Origin: Climacium dendroides
Taxonomy: Eukaryota; Streptophyta; Bryopsida; Hypnales; Climaciaceae
Length of the DNA: 64,000 nucleotides
Reading direction: 5' to 3'
Assembly: GCA_950106755.1 (NCBI GenBank)
Contig: OX467082.1
Coordinates: 27,466,001-27,530,000 of the forward strand
The position numbers were made by a program, and so were the translations under genes. Shown in pieces: positions 30,844 through 41,539 of the stretch. The notes beneath the pieces are model-generated. The model ran no database searches and was not told the origin of the DNA. It saw nothing but the letters and a program-made list of their open reading frames with translations. Every line of letters begins with the position of its first letter. Positions within the stretch are counted from its first letter, which is position 1.

Positions 30844-31594
30844 TCATTTTTGATGTCCCGACTTATGGCAATTGAAACATAGATTCTTCTTACAATGCTC
30901 CTCCATCTCCGGGTCATTTAATCGGGAAGCATTGAAACCCTTTCTTCCATTTTGTGTAATCCTAGAAAACCTATCAGATTTGAAAAATTTAAACATTTGG
31001 TTTTGGAAACTAGTTCCAGCTGATCTCTTACCAAAATGATCAAGACCTCCTTCCAACTCAAAATTGAGGGCTAAGCGAAAAGCTTCACTCAAGGAACTAA
31101 GAGCATAAAGATTGACTTTGTATTTGATAGACTCCCTCAGGTGTTCAACAAAAAATTCAACCCTATCATTCTTTGTCCAAGAAGGAAAATATGCCACATG
31201 TTTATCAAACTTTAACTTAAACTCAGCAACAAACATGCTACCCTGTCTAAGTCTATACATGCTTTGATGTATGGATGAATTGAAATTCCTTGGGAGAAAT
31301 TGTTGAAGAAACAATTCCTTAAATAACTTTCAGGTTTCAATACAACCCAAACCCCGGTTCTCACAATCCTTCTTCAACATGTCAAACCAAACATGAGCCT
31401 TGTCCTTTAAAAGAACAACATCGGCCTTGATCTTGTCTTTTTTTGCATATCTACTAGTAAAAAGGTCTTCAACAATAGATACAAAAGAAATGACTTCTTC
31501 AGGCTTAACGTTCTGTCCCCCAAAATTAGGTCAATAAGCAAGGTTCTTAACATCACTCATGACATCAACATATGACCACTTCTTCTTATAACGT
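30844..31594 (-). pseudogene. Gypsy Gag (retrotrans_gag domain and CCHC knuckle), with stops
   Basis: The minus-strand frame carries a retrotransposon Gag core (ADVVLLKDKAHVWFDMLKKD, then FLQQFLPRNFNSSIHQSMYR and the EFKLKFDKHVAYFP segment) and ends in a zinc knuckle CFNCHKSGHQK that is cut by a stop. Further in-frame TGA stops lie at the SR-domain junction (about 31592), near 31530 and near 31330. All are consistent with deamination of methylated cytosines. The knuckle lacks its last cysteine because of the stop. Confidence 0.75.
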
Positions 31595-32133
31595 CACTCA
31601 CGAGATGGAGACTTATGATGATGCCTAAATAGTGGACTTAGGGAAACATGGTCATCAGAAGATGATGATGAAACATTAGAAGAAGAAGGTGAAGGAGAAC
31701 TCCTCCTATAAGGTTGACGGCTCCTTCCTCTAGATCTTGATCTCTCACTTTGGCTCCTCCTTTTTGAAGATGGAGACTTAAACCTCCCACGCCAACTCCT
31801 CCTTCTTGAAGATGGAGATTTAGACCTCCCATGTTGACTCCTCCTTCTTGAAGATGGATACTTAGATCTCCCATGCCGGCTCCTCCTTGAAGTTGGAGAT
31901 TTAGATCTCCCTCTCCTTAAATTGCTAGTACCACTGTTTTGACCAATAATTCCTCCATCTCCATCAGCACCTCCAATACCACCAACTTCATTTGCAACTT
32001 CAACACCACATGCTCTGCTAGCAATTCCACCATCTCTAGCTCTAGCCTCCTTTTCTACTCTTAAAGCATTAGCAATAGTTATGCGTATTGCTTCTAAAAC
32101 ACCCTCAAATAAACTTGCTTCCTCCATAGTCAT
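31594..32133 (-). pseudogene. SR-rich N-terminal extension of Gag
   Basis: An open minus-strand frame of 179 codons begins MTMEEASLFEGVLEAIRITI and then contains repeated units of about 16 residues (RGRSKSP, SSRRRSQHGRSKSP and similar) followed by a serine run. It lies upstream of, and in frame with, the Gag core, separated by one TGA. The arginine-serine composition resembles SR splicing proteins. It is probably the N-terminus of Gag rather than a separate gene. The function is unknown. Confidence 0.6.
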
Positions 32134-32155
32134 TAAAACTTAAACACTCAAACTT

Positions 32156-32167
32156 GCTCTAATACCA
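32156..32167 (-). other. Primer binding site (initiator tRNA-Met)
   Basis: The minus strand reads TGGTATTAGAGC two bases after the 5' LTR end. This differs at one position from TGGTATCAGAGC, the usual plant site complementary to initiator tRNA-Met. Confidence 0.8.
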
Positions 32168-32785
32168 TATGTTATAAACCTCACCCAAAACCTTAGTCTA
32201 TAAACTCAACCACCCAACCATAGGGGAGAACCTAACAAGCAAGTGTCCTTCCTCACCTCCAAGCTTCCATCTTATAGTCCCAAGGACTATAAGCTCCAAC
32301 AAGATGAACTCTAGTGGAACTCCACTCTTTTATTTTATCACCTCTATTTTATTCCTTCTAATCCTAACTATGCATAGATAGTCTTTAGAAGCTTCCATCC
32401 TTGTCCATGGACTACACAACTTTTAGTATAGTCTACTTGTCCACATCTAGTGCTCCCTTGGATTCATCCAAGCCACCAGTCCACTCCAGTGCTCCCTTCA
32501 CTACAACAAAAGCAGTGTTTTATGACTGCAAAATATGACTGCAGTGAGTCGTAAAATCAAAAAATATGACTCACGCAAAAATCACTGTAGATGACTCGGA
32601 ATATGACTGACTCCAGTCGTTTAGAAGCAGTCGCTTCAGACATCAGTCATATTGGCAGTCATATTTTCCAAGGGGTATAAATACCCATTTTTAGCCATAG
32701 TATGCCAACATGGCATATACTTTGACTTTCCTAGGGGAGTCTTGACTTTTTCTTGAGTTTCTCGGGCAAACAAAAAAATCCTACG

Positions 32786-33222
32786 TGGAATATGACTATA
32801 GTCAGTCATATTTTTGGATGACGTGGAATATGACTATGGTCAGTCATATTTTTGGATGACGTGGAATATGACTACGGTCAGTCATATTTTTGGATGACGT
32901 GGAATATGACTGCGGTTAGTCATATTTTTGGATGACATAGAATATGACTGCAGTCAGTCATATTTTTGAATGACATGGAATATGACTGCAGTCAGTCATA
33001 TTTTTGGATGACGTGAAATATGACTGTAGTCAGTCATATTTTTTGATGACATGGAATATGACTGCAGTCAGTCATATTTTTGGATGACATGGAATATGAC
33101 TGCAGTCAGTCATATTTTTTGATGGCATGGAATATGACTGAGGTGAGTCATATTTTGCAGTAATATAGAATACGACTCTCGTCAGTCATATTTTATAGAA
33201 TATGACTTCTGTAAGTCATATT
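32786..33222 (+). repeat. 38-bp tandem array, about 11 units, in the CACTA element
   Basis: Units of about 38 bp carry GGAATATGACTGCAGTCAGT followed by CATATTTTTGGATGAC. Each unit contains the inverted pair ATGACTGCAGTCAT-like, so every repeat can form a small hairpin. The same ATGACTGCA word occurs at the element's subterminal ends. Such subterminal repeats are the usual transposase-binding sites of CACTA elements. Confidence 0.85.
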
Positions 33223-33469
33223 TTTGGCTTCATGAAGTTGCAAATAGCTTCCAATGTCTTTGTTTTAACTTTTAATGCCTGCATATACAATCAAAGAAAT
33301 GAAAGGTTAGTTTTTAGTAATTGAACAACAAAGCCTAACCTTCAAAGATTTACAATCAACACAAAATATGTAGCTCAAGTTTAGGATAGGAAGAATAAGA
33401 TTGATGATGGAGGAAACAAGAAAAAAAATATAAGTACTAAGAGATAACAAGAATCAAAAGTTAAAATGC

Positions 33470-34060
33470 AATAAGGAATAAGAAGCAACAACTAAGCAGC
33501 AACTAAGACACAATAAGAAACAAGAAGCAACAAAAAACAAGAAACAACAACTAAGACACAATATGAGGCAACAATTAAGACATGAGAACAAATAAAAAGC
33601 AACAACTAAGATACAAGAAGAAACAAGAAGCACCAACTAAGACATGACAAGAAACAACAAGAAATGAGAGTATAGATGCAACAAGAAGAAATAAGAAGCA
33701 AGAACTACAAAACAAGAGGAAATAAAAAAACAAGAACTAGGAAGAAGAAAGAGTTCAAATGCAAGAGAAAGAAAGAATTTAGATGCAACAATAAGAAACA
33801 AGAAGCATGAACTAAAGAGCAACAAGAAACAAGAGTTAAGATGCAACAAAAAGCAACAAGTGAGAGCTAAGAGACAATAAAAAGTAAGGAAGAAGAGCCA
33901 CAAGAAGTGACAACTAGGGTTTCAAAACCCTAAAAAGTGGCGGCTAGGGTTTCAAAACCCTAAAAAATGACGACTAGGGTATCAAAACCCTAAAAAAATA
34001 GTGACTAGGATTCAAAATCCAAAAAAGTAAGTGACTAGGATTTCAAAATTTTAAACAATG
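33470..34060. repeat. Purine-rich and AAACCCTA low-complexity repeats
   Basis: 33470-33900 is built from irregular AACAAGAAGCAACAACTAAG units. 33910-34060 consists of about 28-bp units with GGCTAGGGTTTCAAAACCCT. They are internal filler of the CACTA element. The same two arrays recur in the related element at 39240-39700. The open frames they create are not coding. Confidence 0.7.
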
Positions 34061-34522
34061 ACTTCTCTATATTTTTTTGGAATTGCCCAAATTTTTCTTG
34101 AATTGCCCAAAACAAAACAAAATCACTATTATATGAAAATATTAGTGATAATATGACTCAATGTTCTCAAACATGTTCCCTACGTTCCCTATGAAGTACT
34201 TTGGTATTCCTAATGGCCGTATAGTATACGCTTGTGAAGTACAAGGCGTAAAAATAACTGGTAGTCATATTTTGCAGTCATATTTCTCCCCAAAGTGTTG
34301 GCCTTCAAGAATATGACTGCAAGCAGTCGCCAGTCATCCTCAGTCATAATTTTGCAGTCATAAAACACTGCCATTGTTGTAGTGCTTGGATTATCCAAGC
34401 CACCAGTTCACTTCAGTGCTCCCTTGAACCACCAGTCCACCCAGTGCTCCCTTGAATTATCCAAGCTACTGATTCACCCCAATGCTCCTTTAAACTCATC
34501 CAAGCCACCGGTCCATCCCAGT

Positions 34523-34684
34523 CACTACTAGAAAATTCAGATATTTTGTTGATTTGGACATGTTGATCATCAACACTTTTCTATTGATTTTTGTCCAAAT
34601 CAACAAATTTCTATGCAAATCAACAGAAAAGTGTTGATGATCAACATGTCCAAATCAACAAAATATTTGAATTTTCTAGTAGTA
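34523..34684. mobile_element. 162-bp CACTA-type MITE, copy 3, inside the 5' LTR
   Basis: It starts CACTACTAGAAAATTCAGAT and ends CTAGTAGTA (last base mutated from G), flanked by AGT on both sides. The homologous position of the 3' LTR (about 28996) lacks it, showing the empty site directly. Confidence 0.9.
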
Positions 34685-34850
34685 AGTGTTCCCTTGGATT
34701 ATCCAAACCACTAATTTATTCCAATTGAAGTTGTTCCACTCCATTGCACACGTTTGCAATGAAGTCTTTACCTTTGTGCTTACAGACTAACCATGCAGAG
34801 TATGGTCAGTACATCCATCCACATACCCTTCAAGGTACCTTATAATAACA

Positions 34851-35840
34851 CTTGACATAGGGAAAGCCAAGTTCTTGTTGCACCTTGATCAACAATTTTC
34901 ACTAAATGAAGTAGAACTTGTTCAACAAGTAGGGAAGGTAATCAAGATTCAAGCCATGATTGTACTCCAATAAAAAAATGCTCCACTAAACAATCCCAAA
35001 TCAAATCCCTAATTTGGACATATTCAACATCAAAAACCTTATATTGGAGGGGATTAAAAGAAAATTCTCAAATTGAACAAGATTTGTGCACCCAATAAAT
35101 AGATTACAGAACACCATTGCATCCTACTAGTAAGAACATCAATAAAATCTTCCACCACCAAATTGTAACCCTAATTTAACAAAAAATGGAAGTTTTTTCC
35201 TACCATGCTATTTTGGAGGTGACTTGTCTAAAACTTGTCCATGACTTGTCCAGCACCTTCAAAAACTCTAGGACTACATTAGTTGTGGAAACAATCACCA
35301 AGGGATTTGCGCCTATGTGTAGGTACATGATGGGTCCAAATTTCTCCACCACCATGTACCAAAGAGTTTGATGAGGAAGTTTGCCTTCCAACATAAACAT
35401 TAGCTCATGTAGTCACCTCACAAACTCTCCTAAACAACTAAGTAGACAATACCTCCATTAGCAAGCATAGAAAATTTATTTTCAAAGATGAGATTTGTAT
35501 GTAATTTCAATTTGCATAGGAAAAAATAGAAATGGAGTAAAGCTGGTATCATTCCAAACTTTCAAAGATATGAAACCTCTATAACAAAAATTGAAAATGA
35601 TATTTTTTAAGACAATATTGCAAACCAAGTTTATCAATTTTTCCACTATTTATTTTTGTTTAAATACTTTTGTTTATTTTTCTCTCTATTTAGTATTAAC
35701 TATCAATTGATAATCTAATATTGTCTTTTTCTAAGACAACCTCACAATCATACTGTTCTAGTTTAAATGGTGCCCAAACTTCCTATATATATGTCAATTC
35801 TAATATGAAAATCCAAAACTTTGATGGAGCTCACAAATTA
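34851..35840. other. AT-rich spacer, nothing recognised
   Basis: Between the gypsy element and the next Stowaway element there is no credible gene or terminal repeat structure. A few short open frames near 35190-35400 have no recognisable motif. Confidence 0.4.
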
Positions 35841-36928
35841 TACTCCCTTTGTCCCAAAACAAATCTGGAGATTACTAGAAATAGCTAAATTAGTATGTAA
35901 GTAACTCCTATTTTCAAAAGATTGCATAGTTATTGTAGCTTCTAATAAACCCCACTAGGCATGAAGGAATGGAAATCAACAATGAAGAAGCACATGTTGT
36001 TTTCAACACGTTGGTTAGAGATTGCATTTCAATTTCCTTTGCAAGGATTAAAATGCTATATAGTCTCTAGAGTGTGGTATCTATAGATGCGGATTTTTTT
36101 ACTTTAGAATGTTTGAACTAACTTCAATTATTGTCTATCAAATTGTGAAGAGCCAATTTCAAATTTAATTTGCAACAAGTCACTACTAGAAAATGAAAAA
36201 CATGATTGAAATGAATAAAAAAATCTCAAAATATGACTCACACCAAAATTATTGTAGATGATTCGGAACATGATTGAGTTCAATCATTACTAACGAGATG
36301 TATTGAACATCAGTCATATTAGTAGTCATATACATTGAGGAGTATAATTAGCCGTAATTATCTATTTTTTACCAATGTGGCATATATATTGATTGTCCTT
36401 TGGGGCTTGACTTTTCTTAAGTTGACCAGGAAGAAAGAAAAAAAGTCTACATGGCATATGACTCCATATAGTCATATTTTTGGTTGACATGGAATATGAC
36501 TATAGTGAGCCATATTTTTGTCTCACTTAAAAAATTAAAATATGATTGTGGTGAATTATATTTTGACTGACATGGTATATGACTTCAATCATATTTTTTG
36601 CTGATGTAGAATATGACACTTGTAAGTCATATTTTTTGTTGATGTAAAATATGACACTTGTGAGTCATATTTTTACTAATGTGAAAAATGACTCTCTCAA
36701 ATCATATTTTTAAATGATGTGGAATATGACTCTTGTGAATAATATATTTTTTATTAATGTGAAATATGACTTTTATGAGTTATATTTATGGTTGATGTGG
36801 TAGTTTATATGGATGTGATTGATAATTTATAACTAATTGCAATCATGTTTTTAAAAGCGCAAAGTCACTTTTTAGCATGCATGACTATAAGCATTATATG
36901 ACTAGCTAGTTATATCTTTATCAATATA

Positions 36929-37787
36929 CTAGCGGTTAGCGCTTGCTATGCTACGCATTCACCATTAAAATTTCATAAGAATTTTTATATATTAGATAGA
37001 ATGCAGAACAAAAATTTCAATAAATCTTCAGATAAAAATTACTAAAATCTTCATATAATTTTTTTAATAAATAAGCATATTTTAAATTGTACAATAGAAA
37101 TTTATTGAATGATGAATGAAACATATGCAATGGTAAATACTATAAAAGATACACATACATCAGAATTCATTAGAAATTTGACTCCATTGTTACAAAAAAT
37201 GGCAACTCAAATTAAAGAATTGAAAAGAAAAACTTACAAATCTCAAAAACTTTGTGAACAACTTAATTGTTGTGGAATCTGAAATCGCTTCAATTGAATA
37301 AATTTCTCAAAATCATTTGGTAGTAGCAATAGAAAATTGAAATCATGAAAGCTTAAAGCTCACAAAAGCACAAAATCATAGAAGTGCAAAGAAGTGTAAA
37401 GCCAAGAGAAGCAATGGATTTGCTACCTCTATAATATCAACCTATGAATCCTCTTTAATATCAATTTAATTGCAACAACTATATTATTTCTATAATATCA
37501 CCCTTTGTAGAAAGTGATATTACAGACGTGATTGCAAATTGCTACTCTATTTTTGTAATATCACATTGTGTGAAAATACGATTTCTATGTATGCATGATT
37601 GAAAATATATTTACAAAATATTTAAAATAATTATTTGAAAGACTTATGGAAATTATTATCATGCATTCTATTCAAATATATCAAATTTTTACTAATATGT
37701 AATACAATGAATGTGTAGCATAGCAAGCCTAGTATTAATGGTAGCATTTGTGATATTATAGAGGGACTTATGATTTTAGTAGTATGA
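36929..37787 (-). mobile_element. Helitron-like unit A (non-autonomous, 859 bp)
   Basis: On the minus strand it begins TCATACTACTAAAATCATAA and ends in ...AACCGCTAG followed by T. It therefore has the 5'-TC and 3'-CTRR(T) ends of Helitrons. About 55 nt from the 5' end stands an inverted copy of the 3' terminus (GCTTGCTATGCTACGCATTC), an asymmetric inverted repeat. There is no target duplication. It directly abuts unit B, 3' end of B to 5' end of A. No RepHel coding sequence. Confidence 0.72.
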
Positions 37788-38655
37788 CTAGCAGTTGGCG
37801 CTTGCTGTGCTACCCATTCATCATTAAAATTTTATAAGAATTTTTATGTATTAGATAGAATGCAGAACAAAAATTTCAATAAATCTTCAAATAAAAATGA
37901 CTTAAATCTTTGTATAATTTTTTTTATAAGTAAGCATATATTGAAATAGACAATAGAAATTTATTGAATGATGAATGAAACATATGCAATGGTAAATACT
38001 ATAAAAGATACACATACATTAGAATGCATTAGAAATTTGACTCCATTGTTACAAAAAATGGCAACCCAAATTGAAGAATTGAAAAGAAAAACTTATAAAT
38101 CTCAAAAACTTTGTGAACAACTTAATTGTTGTGGAATCCAAAATTACTTCAATTAAATAAATTTCCTCAAAATCATTTGGTAGTAGCAATAGAAAATTGA
38201 AATCATGAAAGCTTAAAGCTTACAAAAGCACAAAATCATATAAGTGCAAAGAAGTGTAAAGCCAAGAGAAGCAATGGAATTGCTACCTCTATAATATCAT
38301 CCTATGGATCTTCTTTAATATCACCTTAATTGCAACAATCATATTATTTTTATAATATCACCCTTTAAAAAAAGTGATATTACAAAAGTGATTGCAAACT
38401 GCTATTCTTTTTTTGTAATATCACATTGTGTGAAAATATGATTTCTATGTATGTATGATTGAAAATAAATTTATAAAATATTTAAAATAATTATTTTAAA
38501 GACTTATCGAAATCATTATCATGCATTCTATTCAAATATATCAAAATTTTACTAATATGTGATACAATGAATGCGTAGCATAGCAAGCACGAGCCCCTAG
38601 TATTAATGGTAGCATTTGTGATATTACAGAGGGACTTGTGATTTTAGTAGTATAA
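37788..38655 (-). mobile_element. Helitron-like unit B, head-to-tail with unit A (868 bp)
   Basis: It is a close copy of unit A over its whole length. The junction on the minus strand reads CTAG|TCATACTACTA with no bases between the units. Its own 5' end is TTATACTACTA (TC mutated to TT), preceded by A. The 3' terminus is ...CAACTGCTAG. A short plus-strand frame present here (37968-38156, KMATQIEELKRKTYKSQKLC) is also visible in A, but shows no sign of selection. Confidence 0.72.
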
Positions 38656-40140
38656 TATTATAAAATATAACTTAAACAAGTGATTCTTTCGATGATTGAA
38701 AGTCACATGTATACAATTTGTGATTAGGATAATTAAGGTCCAAAAAAGCTTCAATTACATACTACAATTACATTCTCTATGCATTTTAAATGGATATGAC
38801 ATGTTGCAATTATACACTGACATAATTGAATAGTTGAATAAAAGACTTTATGTGGTGAAAAACAAATACATATGATTTGAGAGATATACAAGAGACAATC
38901 ATGCAAGAAAAAATTTGACTTTCTTCAATGATATTTATTAATCACCAATACAAAACATATATATTACAATAAATCATTTAAACAAGCCAATAGGGTCTAT
39001 TTTCCTTATAATAATGTGAAAATGGTTCTATTGAATTGTAAGTAACCTCTAACAACTTTGATTCAACTTTTCATGTTTGCATATACAATTAAAGAAATAA
39101 GAGGTTAACTTATAATGAATGAACAACAAAGCTCAACCTTCAAAAACTTACAACAATACAAAATATGTAACACAAGTTTAAAGTAGGAAGAATAACAATA
39201 GTAATGGAGTGAAAAAGAAAGAAAAAGTGATAAGTGTTAAGAGATAATAACAAATAAAAGTTAAGATGCAACAAGAAACGAGAGTTAAAATACAACAACA
39301 AGAAAATAAAAAGCAAGAACTAAAAGGAAAAAAAAAGGAATTGAAATACAAGAAGAAACAAGGAGCATGAACTAAAGAGCATTCAAGAAGAAGCAAGAAT
39401 TAAACTATGAACTAAAGAGCAACAAAAAGCAACAAGAAGCAACAACTAAGAAGTAAAATAAAAAAGCAACAAAAAGTAAAAGGTTAAAAACACCACAAGG
39501 CAAGAAAGAAGAGCCCAAAGAAGTGATAGCTAGGGCTTTAAAACCTTAAAGAAGTGGTGGTTAGAGTTTCTAAAACCCTAAAAAAGTAGCGGTTAGGATT
39601 TCAAAATCTTAAAAAAGTAGCAGCTAAGGTTTCAACATCCTAAAAAAGTAGTGATTAGATTTCAAAATCCCAAAAATAGGTATTTAGGATTTCAAAATCC
39701 TAAACAATGGCTTGACCATATTTTTTTGGGATTGCCTATATTTTTTGAGGGTTGCCTTCTAAAATATGACTAGAAATACAATTGAACCAAAAATATGACT
39801 AAGCACTTTATCTACAATTTCTTTGCTTAAATTTATTTTGGACTTCCCAAAACAAAAAAATATAATTGTTATAGAGATATGACTATAAAATATAATTGAA
39901 AAAAATATGATTGTGAAATATGACTCCATGTCTCTAAATATGTTCCTATGGTTCCCTATGAAGTATTTGACATACCCCAACGGACATATACTATACACCC
40001 ATGAAATATAAGGTCAAAATATGACTGCAACTAATTGCTAATCATCCTCAGTCATATTTTCAATCATAAAACATGCATTTTTTAGTAGTGAGTATATTTG
40101 AAAACCCTGAATTTATTTTGGGGTGGAGGAAGTATTAGAT

Positions 40141-40620
40141 AAGACTTTGAATGGAAGTATGGAAGTGATGGACAGATAACAAAATTAGATGATTGTTGGA
40201 CTCAGTTGCATCCCAGGCTGTCTGTCCTACTCCCCCAAGAAAACAGAAACAAAAAAACTAATGCAAACCTCTTAATTTGAATGTCGGTGATGCCCACACT
40301 TCCTAAGCACGATGCAAAAGCAGAGATGCCGATTCTGGCCTTAGATTTCAAAATTTGAATGAACAAGTTGGATGATTTTTTTCGTCCTGGTTCAGCATTC
40401 TCTGATCCTGCTCCCCCCTGCTCCCCCCCCCCGAACACGAGAAAACAAACCCTGATGCAAAGTTGCAAACCTCCTAATTTGAATGTCGGTGATGTCCACG
40501 CTTCCTAAGCACGATGCAAAAGCAGAGATGCCGATTCTATCACTAGATTCCGAATCCCCAGTTAGATATTATCATTGTTGCCTGCCTGCAGCGCCTTTTG
40601 GGCTTCCACCGACCTTGAGT
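40141..40620 (+). repeat. 202-bp tandem duplication upstream of the LOR gene
   Basis: The block AATTTGAATGTCGGTGATGY followed by CCACRCTTCCTAAGCACGAT and GCAAAAGCAGAGATGCCGAT starts at 40274 and again at 40476, a period of 202 bp. Each copy is preceded by a C-rich ACTCCCCC stretch and GAAAACA. It lies roughly 1 kb upstream of the LOR start codon, in the presumed promoter. Confidence 0.85.
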
Positions 40621-40639
40621 TCACTCACTAAATTACAGT

Positions 40640-40730
40640 CTACTATAAACTTCCTGCTCCATCATTGCGCACTTTCCAACTCTAGCTAGCTTCCGTGTTG
40701 TCTCTGTCTCTCTCTCCCGCGTCAATTCTC
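40640..40730 (+). promoter_or_regulatory. Possible core promoter of the LOR gene
   Basis: A TATA-like CTATAAAC at about 40641-40649 is followed by a pyrimidine-rich stretch (TCTCTGTCTCTCTCTCCCGC) typical of plant Y-patch sequence near transcription starts. Placement is by motif and position only. Confidence 0.3.
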
Positions 40731-41064
40731 AAGCTATAGCGTACACACACCACCTTATTTTGTAGATCCCTGCTAGCTGCGGGTTCAACTGCCCACCTCC
40801 GTCGCATTGTGCACAATCTCTGGTCCCGTCTCCTGTGGGTTTCATATAGCACGAATTGTGAAGTATCACATGTTGTAAACTGAGAAAAAACATCAAATGG
40901 GTTCAGTGGAGGTCGTGTTCCATTGATGCAGGATTACGCGCTGGAGAGTTGAGATTATTTGGATTCTTTGGAAGAAACTAGTACTGACAGAGCCTGGAAA
41001 TATATTTGAGAAGCGTGCGACGAGGTTGGACGCATTGCTTCACCATCGGGCGAAGTTAATTGAG

Positions 41065-41537
41065 GTGAGAATTAGTAACTTTGCTTGGATCGCATGTGGA
41101 AAGTGAAGTCGGGGTTAGGGACTCTCCGAGTTAGGCTATTTCCGATTAGTGGGGTTCATGTGTTTGGTCACTTTTAGTTTGGAAGTTAGTTTTTGCGGTG
41201 AAGATTAATTGAATGTGAAGTATCTGCTATTCTGGTCCTCGAACACAGACCTAAAATTTCTGTTTAACCCCGAAAAGATCAACATGCTTTAAGTGGGGTT
41301 CTTGATGTTGTAGTATTTTTGAGCGGATCATGTGGGACTCTCTCTTTGTTCAATTTTCTTCACTGATTCTGGTGGTATAAAATTTGACCGCATCTGAGTC
41401 CTTCGAAACTGGCTGTAACGAAGCTCACTCCGAGATGTCAGTGGTTTTTCAATGGCGAGGTTGGGTTGATTCTATGTATCAAAGTGCTGGAATATCTTGG
41501 TGATAGTAATGTGGCAACGAGGTTTTTAGGGTTGCAG
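41065..41537 (+). other. Likely 5' UTR intron of the LOR gene
   Basis: A strong donor TGAG|GTGAGA at 41064/41065 and an acceptor TTGCAG ending at 41537 would leave only CC before the start codon ATGGCG. Leader introns ending just before the ATG are common in plants. Alternative leader structures cannot be excluded. Confidence 0.5.
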
Positions 41538-41539
41538 CC

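Larger units (their letters stand above)
32499..34384. mobile_element. Non-autonomous CACTA element inside the 5' LTR
   Basis: The ends are CACTACAACAAAAGCAGTGT and the inverse of CACTACAACAATGGCAGTGT, continuing into TTTATGACTGCA. A CTT duplication flanks the element (32496-32498 and 34385-34387), and the other LTR shows the empty site. Inside are a 38-bp tandem array, a purine-rich tract of AACAAGAAGCAACAA units and a GGGTTTCAAAACCCTAAAAA array. No transposase was found. Confidence 0.9.
28592..34844 (-). mobile_element. Ty3/gypsy LTR retrotransposon, internally deleted and nested
   Basis: LTRs lie at 28592-29161 and 32170-34844, the second enlarged by younger insertions. A primer binding site for initiator tRNA-Met (32156-32167) and a polypurine tract (about 29162-29172) fix the minus orientation. 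Gag with a zinc knuckle, a retropepsin and the C-terminal part of integrase follow in that order. Reverse transcriptase, RNase H and the integrase N-terminus are absent. The likely 5-bp target duplication is ATAAC (28587-28591 and 34845-34849). The gene order, with integrase last, marks Ty3/gypsy. All coding parts carry stops or frameshifts, so the copy is dead. Confidence 0.85.
32170..34844 (-). repeat. 5' LTR of the gypsy element, split by two insertions
   Basis: It begins TGTTATAAACC on the plus strand and ends at a CCTTATA stretch matching the other LTR. It is interrupted by a 1,886-bp CACTA element (32499-34384, CTT duplication) and a 162-bp MITE (34523-34684, AGT duplication). Removing both leaves about 620 bp, comparable with the 570-bp 3' LTR. 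The excess comes from extra copies of the internal minisatellite of about 45 bp. Confidence 0.85.
36181..40090. mobile_element. Non-autonomous CACTA element nested in the Stowaway copy
   Basis: It starts CACTACTAGAAAATG and ends TTTTTTAGTAGTG, flanked by AGT on both sides (36178-36180 and 40091-40093). Copy 1 of the Stowaway family shows the unduplicated site. Its interior repeats the family layout of 32499-34384: ATATGACT-type tandem units (36455-36800), purine-rich AACAAGAAG tract (39240-39480) and GGTTTCAAAATCCTAAAAA units (39525-39700). It is more diverged and carries the two Helitron-like units. Confidence 0.82.
35843..40132. mobile_element. Stowaway-type element, copy 2, split by a nested CACTA element
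   Basis: The left end is CTCCCTTTGTCCCAAAACAA. The right end is GGGGTGGAGGAAG followed by TA, with TA also before the start. The sequence aligns with the intact copy at 20497-21246 on both sides of an insertion at 36181-40090. For example ATTTCAAATTTAATTTGCAA precedes the insertion and AGTATATTTGAAAACCCTG follows it. Confidence 0.82.

Noticed and set aside
32786..33222. Regular 38-bp repeats resembling a CRISPR array
   Set aside because: Units are contiguous without unique spacers, and the context is a eukaryotic CACTA transposon.
33454..33903. Hydrophobic Leu/Cys/Phe-rich minus-strand frames (also 39178-39396)
   Set aside because: They are translations of purine-rich AACAAGAAGCAACAA repeats inside CACTA elements, not genes.
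36929..37732. Mariner-type MITE with TA duplication (CTAG...CTAG flanked by TA)
   Set aside because: All three copies share about 55 further bases beyond the right inverted repeat, including one with unrelated flanks, so the mobile unit is larger and the Helitron-type ends fit better.
37968..38156. 62-codon plus-strand frame with coiled-coil-like text
   Set aside because: It lies within a repeated non-autonomous Helitron-like unit and is interrupted or altered in other copies; no independent support.
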